64,000 nucleotides of DNA. It comes from Geomonas sp. Red32. GTDB taxonomy: Bacteria; Desulfobacterota; Desulfuromonadia; Geobacterales; Geobacteraceae. Of this stretch, positions 45,359 through 53,181 are shown one piece after another. The stretch is taken from the NCBI RefSeq assembly GCF_023652955.1, contig NZ_JAKLOY010000002.1, positions 62,001-126,000 on the forward strand. Direction: 5' to 3'. Numbering within the stretch: the first letter of the stretch is position 1; each line of letters starts with the position of its first letter. Position numbers and translations under genes: made by a program. The notes below the pieces were generated by a model. That model was not told the origin of the DNA. It saw only the letters and a program-made list of their open reading frames with translations, and did no database searches.

Positions 45359-47710
45359 ATGAGAACGATCGAAAGAGGAGCCGTACTGGGTGCCGGGGTA
45401 ATGGGTTCCGCTATTGCCGCCCACCTGGCCAACGCCGGAATCAGCGTGCTCCTTTTGGATGTGGCAGGGGAGGGGAGTTCCCCGAAGGAGCGGAGCGCGG
45501 TGGCAGTGAAAGCCCTCGATGCCCTCACCAAGGCGAAGCCCGCACCTCTCTACCTCGCAGGCTACCGCGACCTCATCGATGCGGGGAACTTCGACGACGA
45601 CGCGGGAAGGCTCCGCGAGTGCGACTGGGTGATCGAGGCGGTGGTCGAGAACCTGGAGATCAAGAAGCGCCTCTTCAGCGACCGGGTGGTCCCGAACCTC
45701 AAGGAGGGGGCCATCCTCTCGACGAACACGAGCGGTCTGTCCGTCAACGAGCTGGCGATGTCGCTCCCCGAGGAGCTCCGCCGCCGTTTCCTGGTCACCC
45801 ATTTCTTCAACCCTCCGCGCTACATGCGGCTCATGGAAATGGTCCCCTGCCGCGACACCGATCCGGAACTCTATTCCTTCATGGCCGAGTTCATCCGGGT
45901 CAGGCTCGGCAAGGGGATCGTCCATGCCAAGGACACCCCGAACTTCATCGCCAACCGGATCGGCACCTACGCGGGGGCGGTCACCTTCAAGCACCTCATG
46001 GAGGCCGGGCTCACCGTGGAGGAGGCGGACCTGGCAACCGGCCAGGCCATGGGGCGGCCCCGGACCGGGACCTTCGCCCTCTGGGACCTGGTGGGGATCG
46101 ACACCGTGGTGCGGGTCCTGGAGAACAGCCGGCGGCTTTTGACCGGAGACGACGAGGCTGCGGTCTTTGAGGTTCCCGAGAGCGTGCGGAAGATGGTGGC
46201 CGCCGGCCAGACCGGCAATAAGGGAGGGAAGGGGTTCTACCGCAAGGAGAGAGGGGAGGGGGGAACCACCCGGTTCTACTGGGACTTTGCGACAGAAAGC
46301 TACCTCCCGGCCGCCTCGCCGAAATCTCCGGCGGTGGCCGCCGCCAAGCAGCAGGACGACCCCGCCGTGAGGGTCAGGACGCTCGTCGAGGGTGACGACC
46401 CGGTCGCCCGCTTCGCCTGGGTCACCCTGCGCGATACCCTCATCTACGCCGTGAAAAGGCTCCCCGAGATCGCCGACGACGTGGTCAACGTCGACAACGC
46501 CATGAAGTGGGGATACAACTGGGAGCTCGGCCCCTTCGAGACCCTCGATGCCCTCGGGGTCGCCTCCTTCGTGGCCCGGGCGGAACGGGACGGGGTCGCC
46601 ATCCCCGAGCTCCTCAGGAAGGTCGCCTCCTTCTACCGGGTGGAGAACGGCCGGCTTCTCTACTACAGCTTCCGCGACGAGGGGTACCGCGAAGTCCCGG
46701 CCTCTCCGGACCGTTACTCGCTCACCCTCCTGAAGAGCGCGGGGAAGGTGGTCGAGAAAAACGGCGCCGCCTCCCTTATCGACCTGGACGACGGGGTCTT
46801 CTGTCTCGAATTCCATTCCAAGATGAACACCATGGGGCCGGAGACCCTCTCCATGATCCAGAAGGGGGTGCGAAGGGCGGAACGCGACGGCACCGGCATG
46901 GTCGTCGCCAACGAGGGCCCGATCTTCTCCGCGGGGGCCAACCTCATGCTGGTGGCGATGGCCATCGCCGAGGGGGCCTTCGACGAGATCGAGCTGACCG
47001 TCCGCTCCTTCCAGAAGGCGATGATGGCCATCAAGTACGCCAGGGTCCCGGTGGTGGCCGCCCCCCACAACCTCGCCATGGGAGGAAGCTGCGAGACCTG
47101 CCTCCATTCCGACGCCATCGTGGCCCATGCGGAGACCTACATGGGGCTGGTTGAGATCGGCGTGGGGCTCTTACCGGCGGGGGGAGGGACCAAGGAGATG
47201 GCGATCCGCGCCATCAAGCTGGCCGAGGAGTACGACGCCGAGGTGATGCCGTTTTTGCTCCGCAACTACCGGAACATCGCCATGGCCAAGGTGAGCATGT
47301 CGGCCGCCGAGCTCTTCACCATGGGGCTCATGCGCCGGGGAGATTCCATCACCATGGACCTCGACCGCCGGATCCATGACGCCAAACAGAAAGCCATCGC
47401 CCTGGCGGTCAACTACCGTCCGGGGCAGCCGGGAACCTCGCTCAAGGCCCCCGGACGCGGCATCGCCGCCGCCATCAAGGCCCAGCTCTGGAACCTGGAG
47501 CAGGGGGAGTACATCTCCGCTTACGACCGCCATCTTGCCTCAGGGATCGCCGAGGTCATCACCGGGGGCGACGTCCCGGCGGGGACGATCATCTCCGAGC
47601 AGTACCTCCTGGACCTCGAGCGGGAGAAGTTTCTCCGCTTCTGCGGCGAAAAGAAGACCGGCGAGCGGATCCAGCACATGCTTAAGAAGGGGAAGCCCCT
47701 CAGGAACTAG
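45359..47710 (+). CDS. 3-hydroxyacyl-CoA dehydrogenase / enoyl-CoA hydratase bifunctional protein
   Basis: 783 residues with the dehydrogenase first: GAVLGAGVMGSAIAAHLANAG, STNTSGLSVNELA, FFNPPRYMRLMEMVP and KDTPNFIANRIGT. The hydratase domain follows near residue 480, with FHSKMNTMGPETLSM, GPIFSAGANL and AAPHNLAMGGSCET. This order is that of FadN of Bacillus, the reverse of E. coli FadB. It performs steps two and three of beta-oxidation. The gene is followed after 20 bases by the thiolase, so they are cotranscribed. Confidence 0.93.
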   Translation: MRTIERGAVLGAGVMGSAIAAHLANAGISVLLLDVAGEGSSPKERSAVAVKALDALTKAKPAPLYLAGYRDLIDAGNFDDDAGRLRECDWVIEAVVENLEIKKRLFSDRVVPNLKEGAILSTNTSGLSVNELAMSLPEELRRRFLVTHFFNPPRYMRLMEMVPCRDTDPELYSFMAEFIRVRLGKGIVHAKDTPNFIANRIGTYAGAVTFKHLMEAGLTVEEADLATGQAMGRPRTGTFALWDLVGIDTVVRVLENSRRLLTGDDEAAVFEVPESVRKMVAAGQTGNKGGKGFYRKERGEGGTTRFYWDFATESYLPAASPKSPAVAAAKQQDDPAVRVRTLVEGDDPVARFAWVTLRDTLIYAVKRLPEIADDVVNVDNAMKWGYNWELGPFETLDALGVASFVARAERDGVAIPELLRKVASFYRVENGRLLYYSFRDEGYREVPASPDRYSLTLLKSAGKVVEKNGAASLIDLDDGVFCLEFHSKMNTMGPETLSMIQKGVRRAERDGTGMVVANEGPIFSAGANLMLVAMAIAEGAFDEIELTVRSFQKAMMAIKYARVPVVAAPHNLAMGGSCETCLHSDAIVAHAETYMGLVEIGVGLLPAGGGTKEMAIRAIKLAEEYDAEVMPFLLRNYRNIAMAKVSMSAAELFTMGLMRRGDSITMDLDRRIHDAKQKAIALAVNYRPGQPGTSLKAPGRGIAAAIKAQLWNLEQGEYISAYDRHLASGIAEVITGGDVPAGTIISEQYLLDLEREKFLRFCGEKKTGERIQHMLKKGKPLRN

Positions 47711-47730
47711 CCCCATCGATGGGAGGAACC

Positions 47731-48906
47731 ATGTCGAACGCGTACGTACTCGCCGCCTACCGCACCGCCGCCACCAAGGCGTACAAGGGGCATTTCAAGG
47801 ACACCCGGCCCGACGACCTGGCGGCCGCCGCCATCAAGGGGCTTCTCGAGAGGACCGGTGTCGACCCGGCCCAGGTCGAAGACGTCATCCTCGGCTGCGC
47901 CTTCCCCGAGGCGGAACAGGGGATGAACATGGCCAGGATCGCCTCCTTCAAGGCGGGCCTTCCCTACCAGGTCCCCGCCCAGACCGTGAACCGGTTCTGC
48001 TCGTCCGGCCTTCAGAGCATCGCCTCGGCCGCCGAACGGATCATGGCCGGATTTGCCGACTGCATCGTGGCGGGAGGGGCGGAAAGCATGAGCATGATCC
48101 CGATGGGAGGGGAGAAATTCGCCCCCAACCCCGGCCTCATCGCCGGCTGGCCCGAGACCTACGCCGCCATGGGGGTCACCGCCGAGATCCTGGTCTCCAG
48201 CTACGCCATCAGCCGCGAGGAGCAGGACCGCTTCGCCCTGGAAAGCCACCGCAAGGCTGCCGACGCCATCGCCTCGGGCCGCTTCGACGAGGAGATCATC
48301 CCGGTGGAGGCGGAAAAATGCACCAGCGAGGGGGGCAAGCCCCGCTGCCGCAAGGAGCTCGTGACCGCCGACGACGGGGTCCGCAGCGACACCACGCTGG
48401 AGGCGCTCGCCAAGCTCAAGCCCGCTTTCAAGGCAAGCGGCACGGTGACCGCCGGCAATTCCTCCCAGATGACCGACGGTGCCGCCGCGGCACTGGTGGT
48501 GTCCGAGGAGTTTCTGAAAAAGATCGGCAAAAAGCCGATGGCCCGCTTCCGGGGCTACAGCGTGAAGGGAGTCCCACCCGAAGTGATGGGGATTGGTCCG
48601 ATCGAGGCCATCCCGGCCGTTCTTGCACGCAGCGGCGTGAAGCAGGAGGAGGTGGGGCTGATCGAGCTGAACGAAGCCTTCGCCGTCCAATCGCTCATCT
48701 GCATCCGCGAACTGGGGCTCGACCCGGCCAGGGTCAACGTCAACGGCGGGGCCATTGCGCTCGGCCATCCGCTGGGCTGCACGGGAACCAAGCTGACCGC
48801 CACCATCCTTCACGAGATGCGCCGCCGCGGCAGCCGGTACGGATTGGTCTCCATGTGTGTCGGTGGAGGCATGGGCGCTGCCGGCCTCTTCGAGTTGGTC
48901 GACTAG
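47731..48906 (+). CDS. fadA: Acetyl-CoA acyltransferase (thiolase)
   Basis: 391 residues of the thiolase fold. Catalytic Cys in NRFCSSGLQSIASAAERI (near residue 88), GGAESMSMIPMG, and the C-terminal motifs NGGAIALGHPLGCTGTK and CVGGGMGAAG. It cleaves 3-ketoacyl-CoA to acetyl-CoA and the shortened acyl-CoA. The ATG at 47731 has GGAGG four bases upstream, making it a better start than the ATG at 47719. It follows the FadN-type gene closely. Confidence 0.94.
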   Translation: MSNAYVLAAYRTAATKAYKGHFKDTRPDDLAAAAIKGLLERTGVDPAQVEDVILGCAFPEAEQGMNMARIASFKAGLPYQVPAQTVNRFCSSGLQSIASAAERIMAGFADCIVAGGAESMSMIPMGGEKFAPNPGLIAGWPETYAAMGVTAEILVSSYAISREEQDRFALESHRKAADAIASGRFDEEIIPVEAEKCTSEGGKPRCRKELVTADDGVRSDTTLEALAKLKPAFKASGTVTAGNSSQMTDGAAAALVVSEEFLKKIGKKPMARFRGYSVKGVPPEVMGIGPIEAIPAVLARSGVKQEEVGLIELNEAFAVQSLICIRELGLDPARVNVNGGAIALGHPLGCTGTKLTATILHEMRRRGSRYGLVSMCVGGGMGAAGLFELVD

Positions 48907-48971
48907 CCCGTTGAGACGTCCGACCTGGAACCTGGAACGTAGAACCTAGAACCTGTCTATCGAGGTATGCC

Positions 48972-50747
48972 ATGGCCAAGATCTTCAAGGGTGGAGAATT
49001 CCTGATCACCGAGTCCTCCGACGCCGACATCTTCACTCCGGAGGACTTCACCGGCGAACAGCGCCAGATTGCCGCCACCACCGAGCAGTTCGTCAAAAAC
49101 GAGGTGCAGCCGGTGCGCGAGGAGATCGAGCACCAGCAGTTCGACCACGTGGTGAAGCTGATGAAGCGCTGCGGGGAGCTCGGGCTCCTGATGATGGACG
49201 CTCCGGAGGAGTACGGGGGGCTCGAACTGGACAAGGCGACCAGCATGCTGGCAGCGGAAAAGATCGCCTCGGCCGGTTCCTTCTCGGTCGTCTACGCGGC
49301 CCACACCGGCATCGGCACCCTCCCGCTCGTCTACTACGGCACCGAGGAGCAGAAACAGCGCTACCTGGAAAAGATCATCTCGGGAGAATGGATCGCCGCC
49401 TACTGCCTGACCGAGCCTGACTCCGGCTCCGACGCGCTGGGGGCCAAGGCGACCGCCACCATCTCCGAGGACGGCCGCTACTACCTTCTCAACGGCACCA
49501 AGCAGTTCACCACCAACGGGGCCATCGCCGATCTCTACACGATATTTGCCAAGGTGGACCGTCAGCACTTCACCGCCTTCCTGGTGGAGCGGGGAACCGA
49601 GGGGTTGAGCGTCGGCCCCGAGGAAAAGAAACTCGGGATCAAAGGCTCCTCCACCACCCAGGTCATCCTCGACAATGCGAAGGTGCCGGTGGAAAACGTG
49701 CTGGGCGAGATCGGGAAAGGGCACAAGATCGCCTTCAACGTCCTGAACGTCGGGAGGTTCAAGCTGGGCGCCGCGGTCACCGGCGCGGCCAAGGTGGCCC
49801 TCGGGGAAGGGATCCGCTACGCGAACCTGAGAAAACAGTTCGGACACCAGATCTCTTCCTTCGGCGCCATCAGGGAAAAGATCGCCGACCTTTCTGCCGC
49901 CATCTTCGCCTCCGAATCCCTCGTCTACCGGCTGGCCGGTCTGCTGGACGACCGCCTGGCCACCATTCCGAAGGAAACACCCAACTACTACGAGGTCTAC
50001 CAGCGGGGGATCGAGGAGTACGCCCTCGAGTGCGCCATCGCCAAGGTCTTCTGCAGCGAAGTGCTGGCCGGGGTGGTGGACGAAGTGGTGCAGATCCACG
50101 GTGGCTACGGCTTCGTCCAGGAGTATCCCGCCGAACGCTTCTACCGCGACGAACGGATCAACCGGATCTTCGAGGGGACCAACGAGATCAACCGGATGCT
50201 TATCCCAGGCATCCTGCTGACCCGGTCCATGAAAGGGGAAATCCCGCTCCAGGCCGAGGTCGTCAAGGCGTTCGAGGCGCTCACCACACCGAGTTTCGAG
50301 GAACTCGACGAAAGCGTCCCGTTGGCCGCGGAGAAGGCCCTGGTCGCCAGCCTCAAGCAGGTCTTCCTGGTGGTAGCGGGGACGGCCGTTCAGAAGTACC
50401 GCGACGCGATCCGTGAGGAACAGGAGATCCTGCTGGCCCTGGCCGACCAGGCCATCAACGTTTTCGCCCTGGAAAGTGCCGTGCTGCGGGCCGCCAAGAT
50501 GCTCCCGAGGCTGAGCGAGGAGAGAAGAAAGTCGGTCGAGGCGGCCGTCAGGATCTTCGCCTTCGCCATGTCCGAGCGTACCGCCACTGCGGCGCGTAAG
50601 GCGGCCTTTTACTGCGCCGAGGGGGATACCCTGACCCTCCTGCTGGCCGGGATCCGCAGGCTCACCAAGTACCAGGCAACCGGCCTTTTGGATGCCAAGC
50701 GGACCTTGGCTGCGGCGGCCACCAGCGCCGAGCGCTACCCCTTCTAG
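48972..50747 (+). CDS. fadE: Acyl-CoA dehydrogenase, long (VLCAD/ACAD9-like) form
   Basis: 591 residues, longer than ordinary medium-chain acyl-CoA dehydrogenases. FAD and substrate motifs: YCLTEPDSGSDALG, GTKQFTTNGAIAD, GRFKLGAAVTGAAKVAL, HGGYGFVQEYPAER, and the catalytic Glu in RIFEGTNEINRML. The C-terminal ~170 residues form the added helical domain seen in VLCAD-type enzymes that associates with membranes. It catalyses the first oxidation of beta-oxidation. GAGGT sits about seven bases upstream of its ATG, and the gap from the thiolase is 65 bases. Confidence 0.92.
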   Translation: MAKIFKGGEFLITESSDADIFTPEDFTGEQRQIAATTEQFVKNEVQPVREEIEHQQFDHVVKLMKRCGELGLLMMDAPEEYGGLELDKATSMLAAEKIASAGSFSVVYAAHTGIGTLPLVYYGTEEQKQRYLEKIISGEWIAAYCLTEPDSGSDALGAKATATISEDGRYYLLNGTKQFTTNGAIADLYTIFAKVDRQHFTAFLVERGTEGLSVGPEEKKLGIKGSSTTQVILDNAKVPVENVLGEIGKGHKIAFNVLNVGRFKLGAAVTGAAKVALGEGIRYANLRKQFGHQISSFGAIREKIADLSAAIFASESLVYRLAGLLDDRLATIPKETPNYYEVYQRGIEEYALECAIAKVFCSEVLAGVVDEVVQIHGGYGFVQEYPAERFYRDERINRIFEGTNEINRMLIPGILLTRSMKGEIPLQAEVVKAFEALTTPSFEELDESVPLAAEKALVASLKQVFLVVAGTAVQKYRDAIREEQEILLALADQAINVFALESAVLRAAKMLPRLSEERRKSVEAAVRIFAFAMSERTATAARKAAFYCAEGDTLTLLLAGIRRLTKYQATGLLDAKRTLAAAATSAERYPF

Positions 50748-50773
50748 CACGCGGCGGGACCGCGATTCTCATC

Positions 50774-50826
50774 GCCCGGGGCGGGAGGCAGGTGCCGCCT
50801 CCCGCCTCCCGCCTCCCGCCCCGGGC
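50774..50826. terminator. Large GC-rich hairpin after fadE
   Basis: GCCCGGGGCGGGAGGC (50774-50789) pairs with GCCTCCCGCCCCGGGC (50811-50826), a perfect 16-bp stem, with two further tandem GCCTCCC copies in the 21-base loop. No T run follows. It lies 26 bases after the fadE stop. Confidence 0.6.
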
Positions 50827-50895
50827 CGGGAAACATCACTCATGGGTCCTGTGCTCGATACCCGCTAATTATTTTTTGCGACAACCTGCTTTAAT

Positions 50896-50942
50896 TCTTG
50901 GTACTCCCACGATAATGTGGCAAAATCTTTTGGGTACCAAGA
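50896..50942 (+). promoter_or_regulatory. Nested inverted repeat in the leader of a histidine kinase gene
   Basis: TCTTGGTAC (50896-50904) and GTACCAAGA (50934-50942) form the outer arms, and CCAC/GTGG with a GATAAT loop nests inside. It is 55 bases before the kinase ATG. It could be a structured RNA or an operator; it fits no riboswitch consensus I know. Confidence 0.4.
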
Positions 50943-50996
50943 TTAGCATCTGCTTATGTAGTGAGACCGCCAAGGTCCCGTTGAGGAGGTAGTGAC

Positions 50997-51980
50997 ATGG
51001 GAGGCATATCCGGAGGGGATTGCGGGGAGATTTCCATGACTGATTCCAAGCTAGCATCCGCCCTGAGACAGGTGCAGGCCGAGTTGGCCCAGCACGAAGC
51101 GGTCGAGGAGCAGCTGTACATCCTGGTGGATACCCTCGAAAAAGCCTTGGGCGACCGGCAAAACGAAATGGCGGCCTATAACCAGAAGCTGCGCTTGGAG
51201 AACCATACACGGGTACAGGACCAGCGTGAGATACGCGCCCTGAGGGAGCGTCTGGTGCGCAGGGAAGAGGCGTACGCCAACCTGTCGAAGGAGCTGGAGG
51301 CCTTAACCTACGGTATTTCCCACGATCTGAGGGCTCCCCTCCGGCACCTGGTCGGCTTCAGCGGGGCTCTGCTGGAAGACTACGCCGGAAGTCTTGACGA
51401 TACTGCCCGCGGCTACCTCGACTGCATGCTACGGGCGGGGGAAAAGATGGAAGGGCAAATCGAGGCCTTGGTAAAGCTCTCCCGGGTAACCAATCAGCGG
51501 CTGACCGTGAAGACCGTAGACCTCGGAAAACTGGTCCGCGACCACGCAGACATCCTCGTTCGCCAAGCCCCCGACCGCCAGGCAGTGCTCACCATCCCGG
51601 AAGGAATCTCGGTCAACGCCGACCACGAACTGATGGCCACCGCAATAAACAACCTGGTGGATAACGCGTGGAAGTTCACCGTGCGCAAGGAGACCGCCCT
51701 GATAGAGTTCGGTTACCACCGGCAGGGGGACGAGACGGTGTATTACCTGAGGGACAACGGGGTAGGGTTCGATATGAGATACGCCGAGCGGCTCTTTGGC
51801 CCTTTCCAGAGGATGCACGGAGGGAGCGAGTGGCAGGGGGCCGGTGTCGGGCTGGCCTTGGTGCAGCGCGTCATCCATCGCCACGGAGGAAGAATCTGGG
51901 CCGAGGCGGAACCGGGGGAGGGCGCCACCTTCTTCTTCACCATCGCCGACCAAAACGCCCCCGGAGGGGGCGCCTACTAG
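50997..51980 (+). CDS. Soluble sensor histidine kinase
   Basis: 327 residues, no membrane segment. A coiled-coil-like N-terminal region (AELAQHEAVEEQLYILVDTLEKAL...) precedes HisKA with YGISHDLRAPLRHLVGFSG near residue 105, and the ATPase domain contains NNLVDNAWKFT, YYLRDNGVGFDMRYAERLFGPFQR and GGSEWQGAGVGLALVQRVI. The H box is the DLRAPLRH type of phytochrome-like kinases. No receiver or sensor domain is present, so another protein must provide the signal. GAGGAGG precedes the ATG. It is convergent with the FadR gene. Confidence 0.88.
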   Translation: MGGISGGDCGEISMTDSKLASALRQVQAELAQHEAVEEQLYILVDTLEKALGDRQNEMAAYNQKLRLENHTRVQDQREIRALRERLVRREEAYANLSKELEALTYGISHDLRAPLRHLVGFSGALLEDYAGSLDDTARGYLDCMLRAGEKMEGQIEALVKLSRVTNQRLTVKTVDLGKLVRDHADILVRQAPDRQAVLTIPEGISVNADHELMATAINNLVDNAWKFTVRKETALIEFGYHRQGDETVYYLRDNGVGFDMRYAERLFGPFQRMHGGSEWQGAGVGLALVQRVIHRHGGRIWAEAEPGEGATFFFTIADQNAPGGGAY

Positions 51981-52004
51981 CAGTTGGTAAACTGACTTTC
52001 CCGC

Positions 52005-52679
52005 CTAAACGCGCTGGTAACTTTCCAGCCTGAGTGCCATGGCCTTCCTGGTCACCTGCTCCGCCAGCAGGGGATCGCCTGCCTGGGCCGCCACAAGCAG
52101 TTCCTCGTAGTAATTCCTGGCCAGGGAGCGATGCTCCTGGGTCGAGAAAAACTCCCCTTTGATACGCTGGTAGAGGTCGGTGAAGCTGTTCATGATGAGC
52201 GGATAGAGCTTGTTGCCGGACAGCACGGCCATGGTCAGGTGCAGCTGCGAATCGAATTTGACCAGGGAGCCGGGGGTGTTGCGGAGCTTGCTGGCGCGGG
52301 TGAGGAGCTCTGCCAGCTTGGGTGCCTCGTTCTCGACGGCCCGGCGGGCGTAGTCGGGGGCGAACTGGACCCGGAGCTCCATGAGGTGCAGGGCCAGTTC
52401 CCTCGGGAAGGCCTCGCTGTTGCGGTTGATCGAGGAGAGCAACTGCAGGTCGCCCTGCGACCAGAAGTCGTTCACGATGGTCGAGCGTCGCTGGTGGACC
52501 GAGATCCATCCCGACTCCTGTAACTTGAGTAGCGCTTCTCTCACCGTCGCCCTGCTGACGGCAAAGCGCGCCGCCAGGTCACGCTCGCTCTGGAGGGTGC
52601 CGCCAGGGCGGACCTCCCCGCTCAACAATCCAGCAACCAAAGCCCGTTCCACCATCTGGTACGTCTTCCTCATGCCCAA
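52005..52679 (-). CDS. fadR: FadR-like GntR family transcription regulator
   Basis: 224 residues. The N-terminal winged HTH of the GntR family is SGEVRPGGTLQSERDLAARFAVSRATVREALLKLQESGWISV, followed by an all-helical C-terminal domain like that of E. coli FadR, with DLQLLSSINRN and LELRVQFAPDYARRA. FadR-type regulators bind long-chain acyl-CoA and repress beta-oxidation genes. Its site beside the fad set supports that role. The start could be ATG 52679 or 52673. The upstream region holds a 10-bp palindrome that may be an operator. Confidence 0.85.
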   Translation of the reverse strand: MGMRKTYQMVERALVAGLLSGEVRPGGTLQSERDLAARFAVSRATVREALLKLQESGWISVHQRRSTIVNDFWSQGDLQLLSSINRNSEAFPRELALHLMELRVQFAPDYARRAVENEAPKLAELLTRASKLRNTPGSLVKFDSQLHLTMAVLSGNKLYPLIMNSFTDLYQRIKGEFFSTQEHRSLARNYYEELLVAAQAGDPLLAEQVTRKAMALRLESYQRV

Positions 52680-52738
52680 CTCTCCCAGTACTCAAGCGAA
52701 ATCCGACGGCTCCTTCGTGATTTTAGAACAAGCCGTTT

Positions 52739-52748
52739 CAACCGGTTG
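52739..52748. promoter_or_regulatory. Palindrome CAACCGGTTG upstream of fadR
   Basis: A perfect 10-bp palindrome about 60 bases upstream of the fadR start. A self-regulatory operator is a guess from position only; it does not match the E. coli FadR site closely. Confidence 0.3.
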
Positions 52749-52990
52749 GCCACTACTATAGAACATAGTTTTGCATTTTGGTAGTGTTATTTTGAGATTA
52801 CCGTGAAATTTCCAGCAGAGAAGCTCATTTCCCCGTTTGATCGCCCGAGATGAAGGAAAGGTAAAGATAACGTGAGGATTTTTTGGCGGGGAGCAAACAG
52901 AAGTTTGACAAAAAGAAATTGAACAGAGTTCTACGAATTCACGAAGCCAACGCTTAAGGCCACCACAAGCACGATGCGCCGCCGCCAAAG

Positions 52991-53070
52991 AGGGAACGAG
53001 AGGGAACGAGAGGGAACGAGAGGGAACGAGAGGGAACGAGAGGGAACGAGAGGGAACGAGAGGGAACGAG
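52991..53070. repeat. Eight tandem 10-bp repeats
   Basis: AGGGAACGAG is repeated exactly eight times without a break or change, from 52991 to 53070. Perfect identity suggests recent expansion by slippage. It is in the gap between fadR and the kinase gene. Confidence 0.95.
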
Positions 53071-53143
53071 AAGAGGAAGGTACGGGAAGAGGCGGGGCGG
53101 GGAGGGAACCAAAGGCAGCCCACGGTGTCGAGACGGAAGGAGA

Positions 53144-53181
53144 GGGCGCGGCCACGGGGAGAGCCGCGCCCCTTTTAGTTT
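53144..53181. terminator. Hairpin at the end of the multi-PAS kinase gene
   Basis: GGGCGCGGC (53144-53152) pairs with GCCGCGCCC (53163-53171) with a 10-base loop, immediately beyond the stop of the minus-strand kinase. The T-rich tail CTTTTAGTTTT is only on the plus-strand side. Confidence 0.6.

Larger units (their letters stand above)
52680..53174. other. 495-base intergenic region between fadR and a multi-PAS kinase gene
   Basis: No gene is supported. It carries the palindrome CAACCGGTTG (52739-52748) near the fadR start, a 10-bp tandem array (52991-53070) and a hairpin (53144-53171). The rest is AT-richer and unassigned. Confidence 0.55.
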
